Assembly: GCA_017398145.1 (NCBI GenBank)
Contig: JAFQHD010000232.1
Span: 1 to 40,446, forward strand
DNA length: 40,446 bases
From: Clostridia bacterium
GTDB lineage: Bacteria > Bacillota > Clostridia > Oscillospirales > CAG-272
Direction of reading: 5' to 3'
Within the stretch, counting starts at the first letter, position 1, and every line of letters starts with the position of its first letter. The notes beneath the pieces were generated by a model, which had not been told where the DNA came from, made no database searches, and saw only the letters and a list, made by a program, of their open reading frames with translations. This document shows positions 29,201-36,040 of this stretch, piece by piece. A program made the translations under genes and the position numbers.

Positions 29201-31463
29201 CCTCTATACGCTCGTCACGGGAATTGAGGAATGTTACCGCATAGAGAAGATCATATCTATCCCCGATAAGATAGGGGTCATCCTTTGTACCTGTACCCTC
29301 AAGCTCAAGGGGAGCGCTCGGGTCGGGATTCTTGGGAAGAGGATACTTTTCGCCCATTTCCCAGAAAAGATAGAAGTTGTAGCCTATATTTTCGTAGGTT
29401 TCCTGCTTTGTAAGATCCAAGGCTGTAACGAGAGTTCCATTGTTGTCGCTTGCTTCGATCTTTGTACCGTTTAAGGTGATATCCTCACAGGAAATGTTTG
29501 TAATAGGAGTCTGTGCGAAGGAGATGGGAGCATATATGCCCGCAAGTCTCTGATCCGCTACCTCGCCGTCAATAGTTATCGAACCGCCGTATGCTACGTT
29601 TGAACGGTAGGTCACACGGTTAGAGTAACCGCAGATAATACCTGCATAGATATTACTGCTCTGGATAGATTCGTTACCCTTGTAGATTATATCGGCATTT
29701 ACAACACAGTATTCTATTGTACTGGTTGCGGAATATGCCGCTACACCGCCTGCCATAGGGCCGTAGTTACCCGCACGGGGACCTAATGTCAGAGTTCCCT
29801 CAAATACACAGCGGCTTATTGTAGCATTGATATTGGTGGTTCTTGCGTTAAGCACCGCAATACCTGCTGCCTTGGGAAGATGAGGCGCATAAACCACCGC
29901 ATCTGTTACAACACAACCCGATATCATAGAGCCGTTGGCGTTGTCGCCTACGATTACCGCCGCACCCGCGTTACCGCCTGTGGAAAGTGCGGTGGTGGAG
30001 ATACGGGGAGAAGCAAAATTAAGGTTCTTTACCGTACCGTTATTTGTACGGATAAACGCAACACGGTATTCTGCACCCTTATCGGCGGTGGAGGTGTCCT
30101 CGATTGTAAGGTTACTGATTGTATGTCCGTCACCGTTTATTGTACCGTCAAACTTTTCGATAGGTGTAAAGTTTACACCGTTAAGATCAATGTCAGCTGT
30201 GAGCTTAAGTGTCTTGCCTACAATACGCTCGTCCTTGTTGTTAAGATTCTCTACTGCATAGAGAAGATCATCCTTGTCTGCGATCTGATAAGGATCTTCA
30301 TCTGTACCTGCACCCTCAAGCTTAAGAGCACCCTTTTCGTTGGGATCCTTAAGTGAGGGATATTCGCCAACCATCGTCCAGATATCGTCAAAGTCCCAGC
30401 CAAGCTCCACATAGGTAGCCATAGCCTTAAGCGCCGCCGCAGAGGTATCTGTGCCTGCAATAGCCGCACCTGCGGGGATCTCGGGGTTGTTTAAGATATC
30501 CATAAGGTTGGGATAGGTGCTTGTTATAGCACCGCCGGAGGTTGCGTTCTTTGCAGAAACCATACCGCCCACCTTAACGGTGGTAAAGAGCTGATTCTCA
30601 TTTGTTCTCTCGATCTTACCGCTTACCGCAACATTACCGCTTATCTCACCGCCTGCGGCATATCCTACGATCATAGCGGCATAGAAGGGACAGGTGTTCT
30701 CGTTTGCCGCCTGCATGGTAACATTCTTTACAAAGCAGTTTTCAATGGTACTTGTAGCGCTGTAGCCTGCAATACCGCCCATCATAAGTCCGTACTTATT
30801 GCCTGCCGCACGGGGACCGCCGATAAGTGTGGTATCCTCAACTACACAGTTACGGATAATACCGATAACGGTACCCTTCTTTGCCGCGCGGGCGTGAAGA
30901 GCAGCGATGCCGCCTGCCTTTGGAACAAGGGGAGTATCGACAAGAGAATTCTTTACGGTAACGCTTGATACTATAGAGTCCTGAAGCGTCTCAGCTACAA
31001 CAACAGCCGCACCTGAGTTACCGTTGGCGGATGCGTCTACGTTTGAAGAAATCACAGCATTATCAAAGGTCAGGTCGCAGATTCTGCCCGAGAGCTTATG
31101 TATAAATGCTATACCGTAATCTGTTGTAACAACTGCACCCGAGTTGTCTGTTATCTTTAAGTTACTTACAGTTTTGCCGTTGCCATAAAGCTCACCGGAA
31201 AAGCTGTTAATCATAGGGAAGCTCTCAACCGACGACATATCTATATCTGCCGTCAGCTTGAAATACTTTCCTACGTAAGCTGCATCAGAAGCATTCAGCC
31301 TTTCTGCGGCAAAGACAAGCTCGTCTGCCGAGCTGATCTCATAAGGGGCATCCTCGGTTCCGTTACCTGTCAGACCCGTTACCGCTGCGGCAAAAATGCC
31401 GATGGGAAACGTACTTACAAGCATCAGAACGCAAAGAAGCATAGCTAATAAACGTTTGCTCAT
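23214..31463 (-). CDS. giant SLH-anchored surface protein with two metallophosphoesterase domains
   Basis: The protein has 2749 residues. Order: signal peptide (about 1-26, MSKRLLAMLLCVLMLVSTF); three repeats of about 340 residues (about 28-1055), each opening GTG-DPY-I and containing LTADIDL and AYSATSTIE blocks, probably beta-helical; a fibronectin-like strand region; metallophosphoesterase 1 (about 1150-1345: SDTEGQ, HSGDMVDD, GEKD, GHDH); a DUF2341-like and a LamG-like region (about 1495-1780); a beta sandwich; metallophosphoesterase 2 (about 2060-2280: NSDTQYLS, TGDVSNRT, GNHD, ITHNY, GHLDG); FIVAR-like helices (about 2430-2565); three SLH domains (about 2570-2749) that hold it to the wall polymer. 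The start at 31463 replaces a longer frame that lacks a signal peptide. Likely an extracellular phosphatase or nucleotidase; substrate unknown. Confidence 0.88.
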   Translation of the reverse strand: MSKRLLAMLLCVLMLVSTFPIGIFAAAVTGLTGNGTEDAPYEISSADELVFAAERLNASDAAYVGKYFKLTADIDMSSVESFPMINSFSGELYGNGKTVSNLKITDNSGAVVTTDYGIAFIHKLSGRICDLTFDNAVISSNVDASANGNSGAAVVVAETLQDSIVSSVTVKNSLVDTPLVPKAGGIAALHARAAKKGTVIGIIRNCVVEDTTLIGGPRAAGNKYGLMMGGIAGYSATSTIENCFVKNVTMQAANENTCPFYAAMIVGYAAGGEISGNVAVSGKIERTNENQLFTTVKVGGMVSAKNATSGGAITSTYPNLMDILNNPEIPAGAAIAGTDTSAAALKAMATYVELGWDFDDIWTMVGEYPSLKDPNEKGALKLEGAGTDEDPYQIADKDDLLYAVENLNNKDERIVGKTLKLTADIDLNGVNFTPIEKFDGTINGDGHTISNLTIEDTSTADKGAEYRVAFIRTNNGTVKNLNFASPRISTTALSTGGNAGAAVIVGDNANGSMISGCVVTDAVVYAPHLPKAAGIAVLNARTTNINATISRCVFEGTLTLGPRAGNYGPMAGGVAAYSATSTIEYCVVNADIIYKGNESIQSSNIYAGIICGYSNRVTYRSNVAYGGSITIDGEVADQRLAGIYAPISFAQTPITNISCEDITLNGTKIEASDNNGTLVTALDLTKQETYENIGYNFYLFWEMGEKYPLPKNPDPSAPLELEGTGTKDDPYLIGDRYDLLYAVTFLNSRDERIEGKNLKLTADIDLSGVSFTPIDRFVGVLDGDGHTLYNLTINDSATANMGDSYCVAFIRTNNGTVKNLNFASPRISTTALSTGGYSGAAVIVGENTNGSLVSGCVVSDAVVYAPHLPKAAGIAVLNARTSGINATVSRCVFEGTLTCGPREGTYGPMLGGIAAYSATSTIEYCIADCDIIYKGNDTIVSPNIYAAMICGFANSVTFRSNVAYGGSVTLEGEIADQRLAAIYAPISYGQALSKNISCDNITLAGVAVEKSDNNGRIVTADELILKETYEKIGYNFDLLWTMNDGEAYPDRYPVPVIVDYSNNRINRLTANIKGDGGTEIGFTFHYLEGKEMAVKVSESEDFADALTFTAVGEGSVYKADAVGLKSATTYYYRAEGDGKTSDVGSFTTDDGELSFISISDTEGQSFNDASQAAINIAGALYANSDADFILHSGDMVDDARGEEGWQDLIYQAQGSLLSKPIVPTLGEKDKDGILRHFNLDNTYYSFDYADAHIIVLDTNTLNDEQIAWLKSDVAATDKEWVILSMHKGPYTSGQFATTTEANELRALFIDELDDIGIDLVIQGHDHIMGHTYDLHNGETTSQPVYTETINGKRFDYTVDPEGVVYMMSGLMGTEYGKQMTSDDLDEYILKFSRSDGRGNVPTYAEVTVTDDRIEVATYEIKADMQPTMIEGFGIDKAVGKLERVIASGDYTTARDMFNDLTSAQKKEVGNYAELVAAEGGNALKDNGAAWLDEAAAERRSIVVTNDSTVDFEYAPVLVKLENAPSRTMAFYTTEGEALPYEVESYNANGISRVWVNVSHIGADDAATLWVYFGGKSTEDADAVWNDSYGLVEHFDDISDAAMYGNVKTNTENGDAVGIFDGKSALTYGSVGDDFNHLSVSAIIQMEAGTDIHRSGIVSKYERSNPDGNSSYTLRVDTDGNLLSFYGATWWRNNEAVIEKYNTTEMIADGQPHLITLSYDGFTIETFLDGKCVAWETVLIENATFLVPEMLTTIGAYSDLERPFTGKIYDVQINGARLTNQWEAFRYDNYFGDAVKVGEPEYKDSFSFTVASVDGRAVGIVSQDALLSTEINGVYVELGNVKAGRFDVEVPHPGTGEFEITVTAENNGNTLSDTVVIPALDEEAPAQPEIGMDDEDDLYVNSVADKNDLIDVTVNVNEYIPLTSDNASIAVGSTEGKTPAGVDPTAASYSEFTDNLTTTVEDGTNPYQIFKVTLTDEEAGYGAWRFAWQGTSDRELHAYAYDATLGEWTKITSSDGTGDIAMNIEINGAQYVADNTLYLMIFRGLGQEFADMTSFIPTEDQYDFTMFWNSDTQYLSQFADNMVYHQHEWIVDVFDEKKGVITFNTGDVSNRTNLNYEYNWKVVDESYNIFEEAGIPYTFCWGNHDITYDGQPNETRYYRSYFPTSRMDENKGSWEVAYAPDPADGTTTRAMAYKQTIDGAKIMILSLAYNHRLTESDLAWAEQLLAAHPDYTVMIITHNYASNSKILDTNIRTRLTDVYPNVKMVLCGHLDGTAVHKDPNGSFVLLQDYQGESGKVKHGGNEFLKMIQFDVENDLIYFNTYSPLTGETLSPIGSSLEAETEGLYQKNGDEYALNIPLNGDKTRSFTTSALTLSNGNTAFTQTVTMTEGESLKVTPIGLEAGVEYLYYATLTDSSGNVTVTPVYLFTEIDRVDYELEAAKAELKAILEALPAFEEGNYTEDSWSTFISAKLAAENLLETAESADLIREAITNINNASNGLTLRDADYSRVEAAIGSIPANTDGYTAASLEKLTKAVEAVVYDLDITHQAEVDAMAQAIEEAVAALKVAISFTDVKESHWFYNAVMYAAERGIFKGNPDGSFAPNKAITRAEFVMVLANYSGEDYSAEECDKFTDVKSSAWYYRAMAWAANRGIVNGMTPDTFAPTKTITRQDLCLMLTNYLKYKGIELEESSSETFADDSKIGAWAYDAVYAIKAIGVVSGMGNNEFQPRGNATRAQVAQMMMLFDQYLNK
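28287..30320 (-). repeat. tandem 1017-base duplication inside the giant gene
   Basis: Two copies, about 30320-29304 and 29303-28287, lie at a constant offset of 1017 bases (339 codons). Protein stretches such as VAFIRTNNGTVKNLNFASPR and ISTTALSTGG are identical in both copies. The first repeat of the protein (about 31380-30330) is clearly related but more diverged. Confidence 0.85.
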
Positions 31464-31494
31464 AGTTTCATCCAACCTTTCGTTGAAATTAATA

Positions 31495-31538
31495 TAATTA
31501 GTTAACCTAATTATAACATTATGTATAAGATTTGTCAA
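31495..31538 (-). promoter_or_regulatory. promoter of the giant surface-protein gene with overlapping inverted repeat
   Basis: On the minus strand TTGACA (31538-31533), 17 bases and TATAAT (31515-31510) are perfect consensus boxes. A perfect 7-base inverted repeat, TAATTAG (31495-31501) and CTAATTA (31507-31513), spans the -10 box and the expected start point near 31503, where a repressor could act. Leader length is about 40 bases. Confidence 0.85.
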
Positions 31539-31568
31539 TAATTTGGTAATTTTTTGTTGAATAATCAA

Positions 31569-31598
31569 AAACAGCCTTTGCTCTTGCAAAGACTGTTT
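31569..31598 (-). terminator. terminator of the his operon
   Basis: On the minus strand AAACAGTCTTTGC, loop AAGA, GCAAAGGCTGTTT form a 13-bp stem with one G-U pair followed by TTTG, beginning 7 bases after the hisIE stop. It separates the operon from the giant gene's promoter. Confidence 0.82.
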
Positions 31599-31604
31599 AA
31601 TTAT

Positions 31605-32252
31605 TTATACCATTTTTTCCTGTTTTACCTTTTTGTCTATTACGTGGCGGGAAGCAAGCTCCTTTTTGATATCGTCAACCGAAATTCCCATCTCCACCAT
31701 CATTACCATAATGTGATAGCAAAGGTCAGCGACCTCGTAGATAGTTTCTGCCTTGTCGTTTGCCTTAGCTGCAATAATGACCTCGGTAGACTCCTCGCCC
31801 ACCTTCTTTAATATCTTGTCGATTCCCTTTTCAAAAAGATATGTGGTATATGAGCCCTCGGGCTTGTTTATCTTTCTGCCTACGAGCATCTCATAGAGAT
31901 TGTCAAGGGAGAACTCGGATAGGGTCTCGCTCTCATACACGGGATTAAAGAAGCAGGAGTCTGCACCTGTATGGCAGGCGGGTCCGTCCTTCTTTACCTT
32001 GACAAGAAGTGTATCGTTGTCACAGTCACTTGTGATGGAAACGATATGCTGACGGTTGCCCGAGGTCTCACCTTTTCTCCAAAGGCACTTACGGCTTCTT
32101 GACCAGAAGCAGGTCATACCCTCCTCCATTGATATCTTAAGGCTCTCGGCATTCATATACGCCATCATAACCACCTTGCCTGTTTCGGCATCCTCCACTA
32201 TTGCGGGGATAAGACCCTTTTCGTCAAATTTAAGCTCATCTATTTTAATCAT
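31605..32252 (-). CDS. hisIE: bifunctional phosphoribosyl-AMP cyclohydrolase / phosphoribosyl-ATP pyrophosphatase
   Basis: This fused enzyme performs steps 2 and 3 of histidine synthesis. The HisI half (about 1-110) has [30 protein letters not shown] and the zinc cysteines in DCDND and [12 protein letters not shown]. The HisE half (about 118-205) has the MazG-like helices with [12 protein letters not shown] and [14 protein letters not shown]. It is the last gene of the operon, one base after the hisF stop, and is followed by a terminator. Confidence 0.96.
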   Translation of the reverse strand: MIKIDELKFDEKGLIPAIVEDAETGKVVMMAYMNAESLKISMEEGMTCFWSRSRKCLWRKGETSGNRQHIVSITSDCDNDTLLVKVKKDGPACHTGADSCFFNPVYESETLSEFSLDNLYEMLVGRKINKPEGSYTTYLFEKGIDKILKKVGEESTEVIIAAKANDKAETIYEVADLCYHIMVMMVEMGISVDDIKKELASRHVIDKKVKQEKMV

Positions 32253-32253
32253 T

Positions 32254-33012
32254 TTATAACCTCATTGTAATGCCGTTTGCGGCAAGTTCTTTCTTAAGAT
32301 CGGGGATAGCTACCTCACCGAAATGGAATATGGATGCGGCAAGTCCTGCATCTACCTTGGGAAGGGTCTTAAAAAGTGTCACAAAGTCCTTCATGTTACC
32401 TGCACCGCCCGAGGCAATAACAGGAACGTTCACTACGTTACATACTGCTTCAAGCATTTCAAGGTCAAAGCCTTTTTTAACTCCGTCGGTATCAATAGAG
32501 TTAAGCACTACCTCGCCTGCACCCGAGCCGACACAACGCTTGACCCATTCGATAAGCTCCATGCCTGTGTTCTCTCTGCCACCCTTGGCAAAAACACGGA
32601 AGACTCCGTCAACGCGCTTGGCATCAATAGAGATAACAACGCACTGGTCACCGTAGCGCTTTGCCGCATCTCCTATAAGATCGGGATTACGGATGGCACC
32701 TGAATTAACACTTACCTTGTCTGCACCGCAGGAAAGCACTCTTTCAAAGTCGGAGACCTCGTTGATACCTCCGCCTACGGTCAGGGGAATGAATATTGTC
32801 TTTGCTACCTCTGTAAGTATATCTGTAAATAAGGCTCTGCCCTCTGCTGATGCTGTTATATCATAGAATACCAGCTCGTCAGCACCGTTGTCGCTGTAGT
32901 ATCTGCCGAGAGTTACGGGATCGTTGACGTCTCCCAAACCCTCAAAGTTTATACCCTTTACCACTCTGCCGTTCTTTACGTCAAGGCAAGGAATAATTCT
33001 TTTTGTGATCAT
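32254..33012 (-). CDS. hisF: imidazole glycerol phosphate synthase, cyclase subunit
   Basis: HisF is the (beta/alpha)8 cyclase that, with HisH, forms imidazole glycerol phosphate and AICAR. The opening [18 protein letters not shown] holds the catalytic aspartate, with [11 protein letters not shown] and [11 protein letters not shown] (second aspartate) further on and [11 protein letters not shown] in the second half. I start at ATG 33012 (252 residues), preceded by AAAGGAGG and one base after the hisA stop; the open frame extends upstream without support. Confidence 0.97.
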   Translation of the reverse strand: MITKRIIPCLDVKNGRVVKGINFEGLGDVNDPVTLGRYYSDNGADELVFYDITASAEGRALFTDILTEVAKTIFIPLTVGGGINEVSDFERVLSCGADKVSVNSGAIRNPDLIGDAAKRYGDQCVVISIDAKRVDGVFRVFAKGGRENTGMELIEWVKRCVGSGAGEVVLNSIDTDGVKKGFDLEMLEAVCNVVNVPVIASGGAGNMKDFVTLFKTLPKVDAGLAASIFHFGEVAIPDLKKELAANGITMRL

Positions 33013-33013
33013 T

Positions 33014-33733
33014 TCAAGCCTCCTTTGTGATATTAACGGCATCGGCAACATCAACTGCACCTGTGTATATGGCTTTGCCTAAGATCGCTCCGTAAACGCC
33101 GATCTCCTTTAAGGCTCTGACGTCATCAAGTGAGGATACTCCTCCCGATGCTACGAAATCAATACTGAATCTCTCGGATAACTGACGGTAGAGCTCAAGG
33201 TTTGTTCCCTGCATTGCTCCGTCCTTTGAAATATCGGTACAGATAACGGTTTTTACACCGATGTCCTGTAACTCTTGACAAAAGTCAAAGCAGTCAAGAC
33301 CGCTAAGCTCTGTCCAGCCTTTAATTGCAACGATGCCGTCACGGATGTCTACACCAACAGCTATCTTGTCACCGTAGTTTTTTACCGCTTCAAGCAGAAA
33401 TGCTCTGTCCTTGACTGCGGCAGTACCGAGAATAACACGGGAAACACCGATATCTATATATTTCTTTACCGTTTCCATATTACGGATACCGCCGCCTACC
33501 TCAACTTTAAGTCCTGTAGCAGAGACGATCTTCTTTATGGTTTCAAGGTTGGGGGTCGTTCCCTCCTTTGCACCCTCAAGGTCTACAAGGTGCATCCAGG
33601 TGGCACCCTTGTTATAAAAATCACGGGCAAACTCGGGAGGATTGTCGGAATAGACAGTCATTTGATTATAGTCACCTTTATAAAGACGAACCGCCTTGCC
33701 ATCGTATAAGTCTATTGCGGGAAGAATTATCAT
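33014..33733 (-). CDS. hisA: ProFAR isomerase HisA
   Basis: HisA opens the ribose of ProFAR (step 4). The 239-residue TIM barrel starts MIILPAIDLYDGKAVRLYKGD with the catalytic aspartate, has VGGGIRNMETVKKYI near residue 75, VGVDIRDGIVAIKGW near 125 (second aspartate), and FVASGGVSSLDD near 172. It overlaps hisH by ATGA. There is no tryptophan pathway gene nearby to suggest a PriA dual role. Confidence 0.96.
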   Translation of the reverse strand: MIILPAIDLYDGKAVRLYKGDYNQMTVYSDNPPEFARDFYNKGATWMHLVDLEGAKEGTTPNLETIKKIVSATGLKVEVGGGIRNMETVKKYIDIGVSRVILGTAAVKDRAFLLEAVKNYGDKIAVGVDIRDGIVAIKGWTELSGLDCFDFCQELQDIGVKTVICTDISKDGAMQGTNLELYRQLSERFSIDFVASGGVSSLDDVRALKEIGVYGAILGKAIYTGAVDVADAVNITKEA

Positions 33734-34353
33734 GCCTTACCTCCGATCTCGCAGAAGGCACGAAGGATATTAAGTCCTACCTTGCCGCTTTTTTCGGGAT
33801 GGAACTGTGTTCCGTACACGTTACCGTTCTCAATGGATGCGGTAAGCTCTATGCCGTATTCTGTTGTTGCGGTAATACAGTCAGCGTCCGCCTTGGCATA
33901 GAAGGAATGTACAAAGTACACACAGTCACCTTCATTTACGTATTTATAAAGCTCGCTCTTTTCACCCTTAAACCTAAGTGCGTTCCAACCGATATGAGGA
34001 ACCTTTAAGCCGTCGGGTAATTCAGGAGTCATGTCCACAACCTCACCGGGTACAAAGTCAAGACCCTCACATTCGCCGTACTCAAAGCTTTTCGAACAGA
34101 GCATCTGCATACCGAGACAGATACCTAAAAGGGGTTTGCCGCCTGCAACCTCGGCCTTAATTACATCTATCAATCCTGTAGCCTTGAGCTTTGCCGCAGC
34201 ATCGGGAAAAGCTCCCACACCGGGAAGGATGATATGGCTTGCACTTGCTATGACAGACGGGTCACTTGTAACAACTGCATCCACATTAATAAAGGAAAGA
34301 GAGCTTTTAAGAGAAAATAAATTTCCTACACCGTAGTCAATTATTGCAACCAT
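33730..34353 (-). CDS. hisH: imidazole glycerol phosphate synthase, glutamine amidotransferase subunit
   Basis: HisH releases ammonia from glutamine for HisF. The 207-residue class I amidotransferase shows IIDYGVGNLFSLKSSL, the nucleophile in LLGICLGMQMLC (Cys near residue 81), and the histidine-glutamate pair in YGTQFHPEKSG near residue 184. It is one base downstream of hisB and overlaps hisA by 4 bases. Confidence 0.97.
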   Translation of the reverse strand: MVAIIDYGVGNLFSLKSSLSFINVDAVVTSDPSVIASASHIILPGVGAFPDAAAKLKATGLIDVIKAEVAGGKPLLGICLGMQMLCSKSFEYGECEGLDFVPGEVVDMTPELPDGLKVPHIGWNALRFKGEKSELYKYVNEGDCVYFVHSFYAKADADCITATTEYGIELTASIENGNVYGTQFHPEKSGKVGLNILRAFCEIGGKA

Positions 34354-34354
34354 T

Positions 34355-34939
34355 TTATAAAACTCCCTTGGTGGACGGGATCTCGTCCCTGTGTTTTTCG
34401 TCGATAGAACAGCCCTCTGCCATAACCCGTCCGAGAGCCTTGAAGATACCCTCGATGATATGATGTGTGTTTCTGCCTGTGATAAGACGTACGTGGAGAG
34501 TGATGCCTGCCGATCTCACGAAACCTAAAAGAAACTCCTCCACAAGCTCGGTATCAAAGTCACCTACCTTATTAGCAGGAAGCTCTACGGCATAACCGAG
34601 ATAGTCTCTGCCCGAGATATCAAGAGCCACCATTACAAGGGTCTCGTCCATAGGAAGAATGATATCTGCATAACGCTTGATGCCCCTCTTGTCGCCTAAA
34701 GCCTCGGCAAATGCTTTTCCGAGACAGATTCCGATATCCTCGGTGGTATGATGGTAGTCAACCTCTGTGTCTCCGTCGCATTTAAGTGTAAGACCGAATC
34801 TGCCGTGACGGGCAAAAAGGGTAAGCATATGGTCAAGAAAGCCGCAGCCTGTGTTGATCTCTACCTCGCCACCCTCAAGGGCCAGAGCAAGGTTTATTTT
34901 GGTCTCAGCGGTATTACGCTCTATAGTGGATGTTCTCAT
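34355..34939 (-). CDS. hisB: imidazoleglycerol-phosphate dehydratase
   Basis: This is the monofunctional dehydratase (step 6), 194 residues, without the phosphatase domain seen in enterobacteria. Metal-binding motifs GCGFLDHMLTLFARHG, DYHHTTEDIGICLG and the second set HVRLITGRNTHHIIEGIFKA with a C-terminal PSTKGVL are all present. Since no HisN phosphatase is seen in this window, that step must be encoded elsewhere. It overlaps hisC by 4 bases. Confidence 0.97.
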   Translation of the reverse strand: MRTSTIERNTAETKINLALALEGGEVEINTGCGFLDHMLTLFARHGRFGLTLKCDGDTEVDYHHTTEDIGICLGKAFAEALGDKRGIKRYADIILPMDETLVMVALDISGRDYLGYAVELPANKVGDFDTELVEEFLLGFVRSAGITLHVRLITGRNTHHIIEGIFKALGRVMAEGCSIDEKHRDEIPSTKGVL

Positions 34940-35991
34940 AATATACTGTCAATGGCAGAGATAAGAGCCGCCATCTGCTCCTTTGTTCCTATTGTAATAC
35001 GGTTATAGTCCTTTATTATTTCCTTTGAGAAATGACGGACAAGGACACCGCGCTTCTTAAGCTCAAGATAAAGCTCCTCACCGCCTACCCTTTCGTGCTT
35101 TGCAAAGACGAAGTTGGCATAGGAATCTGTGAGAGTAAATCCTCTCTTTTTAAGCTCTGTAACCGTATATTCCCTTGCTTCGATTATATCCTTGCAGTGG
35201 TCGAAGTAATAGTCATCGCTGTCTATAGCCCTTTCTCCTGCAATAAGAGAAAGGCGGTTGATATTATAGGGGTTGGTGGAATATTTTATCTTCTCAAGGT
35301 CTGCTATAAGACCCTCGTTTGCTATAGCAAAGCCAAGTCTTGCGCCTGCAAGACATCTTGACTTTGAGAAGGTACGGACAACCAGCAGGTTGTCATATTC
35401 ATTTACCAGTTCCACACAGCTCTTACCGCCAAAGTCGATATAGGCTTCGTCTATAAGAACCACGTTGTTTCTGTTTGTATCAAGAATACCCTTAATATCC
35501 TCTACCGACAACAGCATACCCGTGGGAGCATTTGGGTTAGCGATAACCACAGTACGTCCTGCGTTGTGATAGTCCTTTGGGTCTATGGAAAAATCCTCTT
35601 TTAAGGCTACTGCCCTTGCATCAATGCGGTAAAGATCCGCATAAACGGGATAAAAACCGTAGCTTATCTCGGGATAGGTGACCCCTGTTGTATCGTCACA
35701 GAACGCCATAAAAGCAAAGTTAAGGATATCATCCGAGCCGTTAGATACAAAGATATTCTTTGCTTCAACTCCGTATCTGTCGGCTAACTTGTTTTTTAAT
35801 CCCTTTGCGGTAGGGTCGGGGTAGAGATTTAATTTTGAGACCTCTTCCCTGTTTACCGCCTCTAAAACCTCAGGTGAAGGCGGATAAGGGGATTCGTTGG
35901 TATTCAGTTTTATATACTGCATATCCCTCGGCTGTTCACCGGGAGTATATGCTTCAAGGTTATCGAACCTTGAACTCATGTATTTACTCAT
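34936..35991 (-). CDS. hisC: histidinol-phosphate aminotransferase
   Basis: This PLP enzyme makes histidinol phosphate (step 7). The 351 residues include KLNTNESPYPPSPEV, SNGSDDILN, VIANPNAPTGM, DEAYIDF and the PLP-lysine region RTFSKSRCLAGARLGF near residue 216. I prefer ATG 35991 with AAAGAG upstream; it gives the typical start MSKYMSSRFDNLEAY. An in-frame ATG 7 codons earlier (36012) is also possible. A palindrome at 36018-36036 separates it from hisD, the only real gap in this operon. Confidence 0.95.
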   Translation of the reverse strand: MSKYMSSRFDNLEAYTPGEQPRDMQYIKLNTNESPYPPSPEVLEAVNREEVSKLNLYPDPTAKGLKNKLADRYGVEAKNIFVSNGSDDILNFAFMAFCDDTTGVTYPEISYGFYPVYADLYRIDARAVALKEDFSIDPKDYHNAGRTVVIANPNAPTGMLLSVEDIKGILDTNRNNVVLIDEAYIDFGGKSCVELVNEYDNLLVVRTFSKSRCLAGARLGFAIANEGLIADLEKIKYSTNPYNINRLSLIAGERAIDSDDYYFDHCKDIIEAREYTVTELKKRGFTLTDSYANFVFAKHERVGGEELYLELKKRGVLVRHFSKEIIKDYNRITIGTKEQMAALISAIDSIL

Positions 35992-36017
35992 AGTTTTGCT
36001 CTTTATTATCATTTAAC

Positions 36018-36036
36018 GGGCGGATAATATCCGCCC
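36018..36036. repeat. GGGCGGATA palindrome between hisD and hisC
   Basis: GGGCGGATA, A, TATCCGCCC is a perfect inverted repeat flanked by CTAC on one side. Near-identical palindromes are, from memory, a common interspersed intergenic repeat in Clostridia. It contains no T-run and sits in the only intergenic space of the operon, where it may act as a processing or stability hairpin. Confidence 0.65.
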
Positions 36037-36040
36037 CTAC

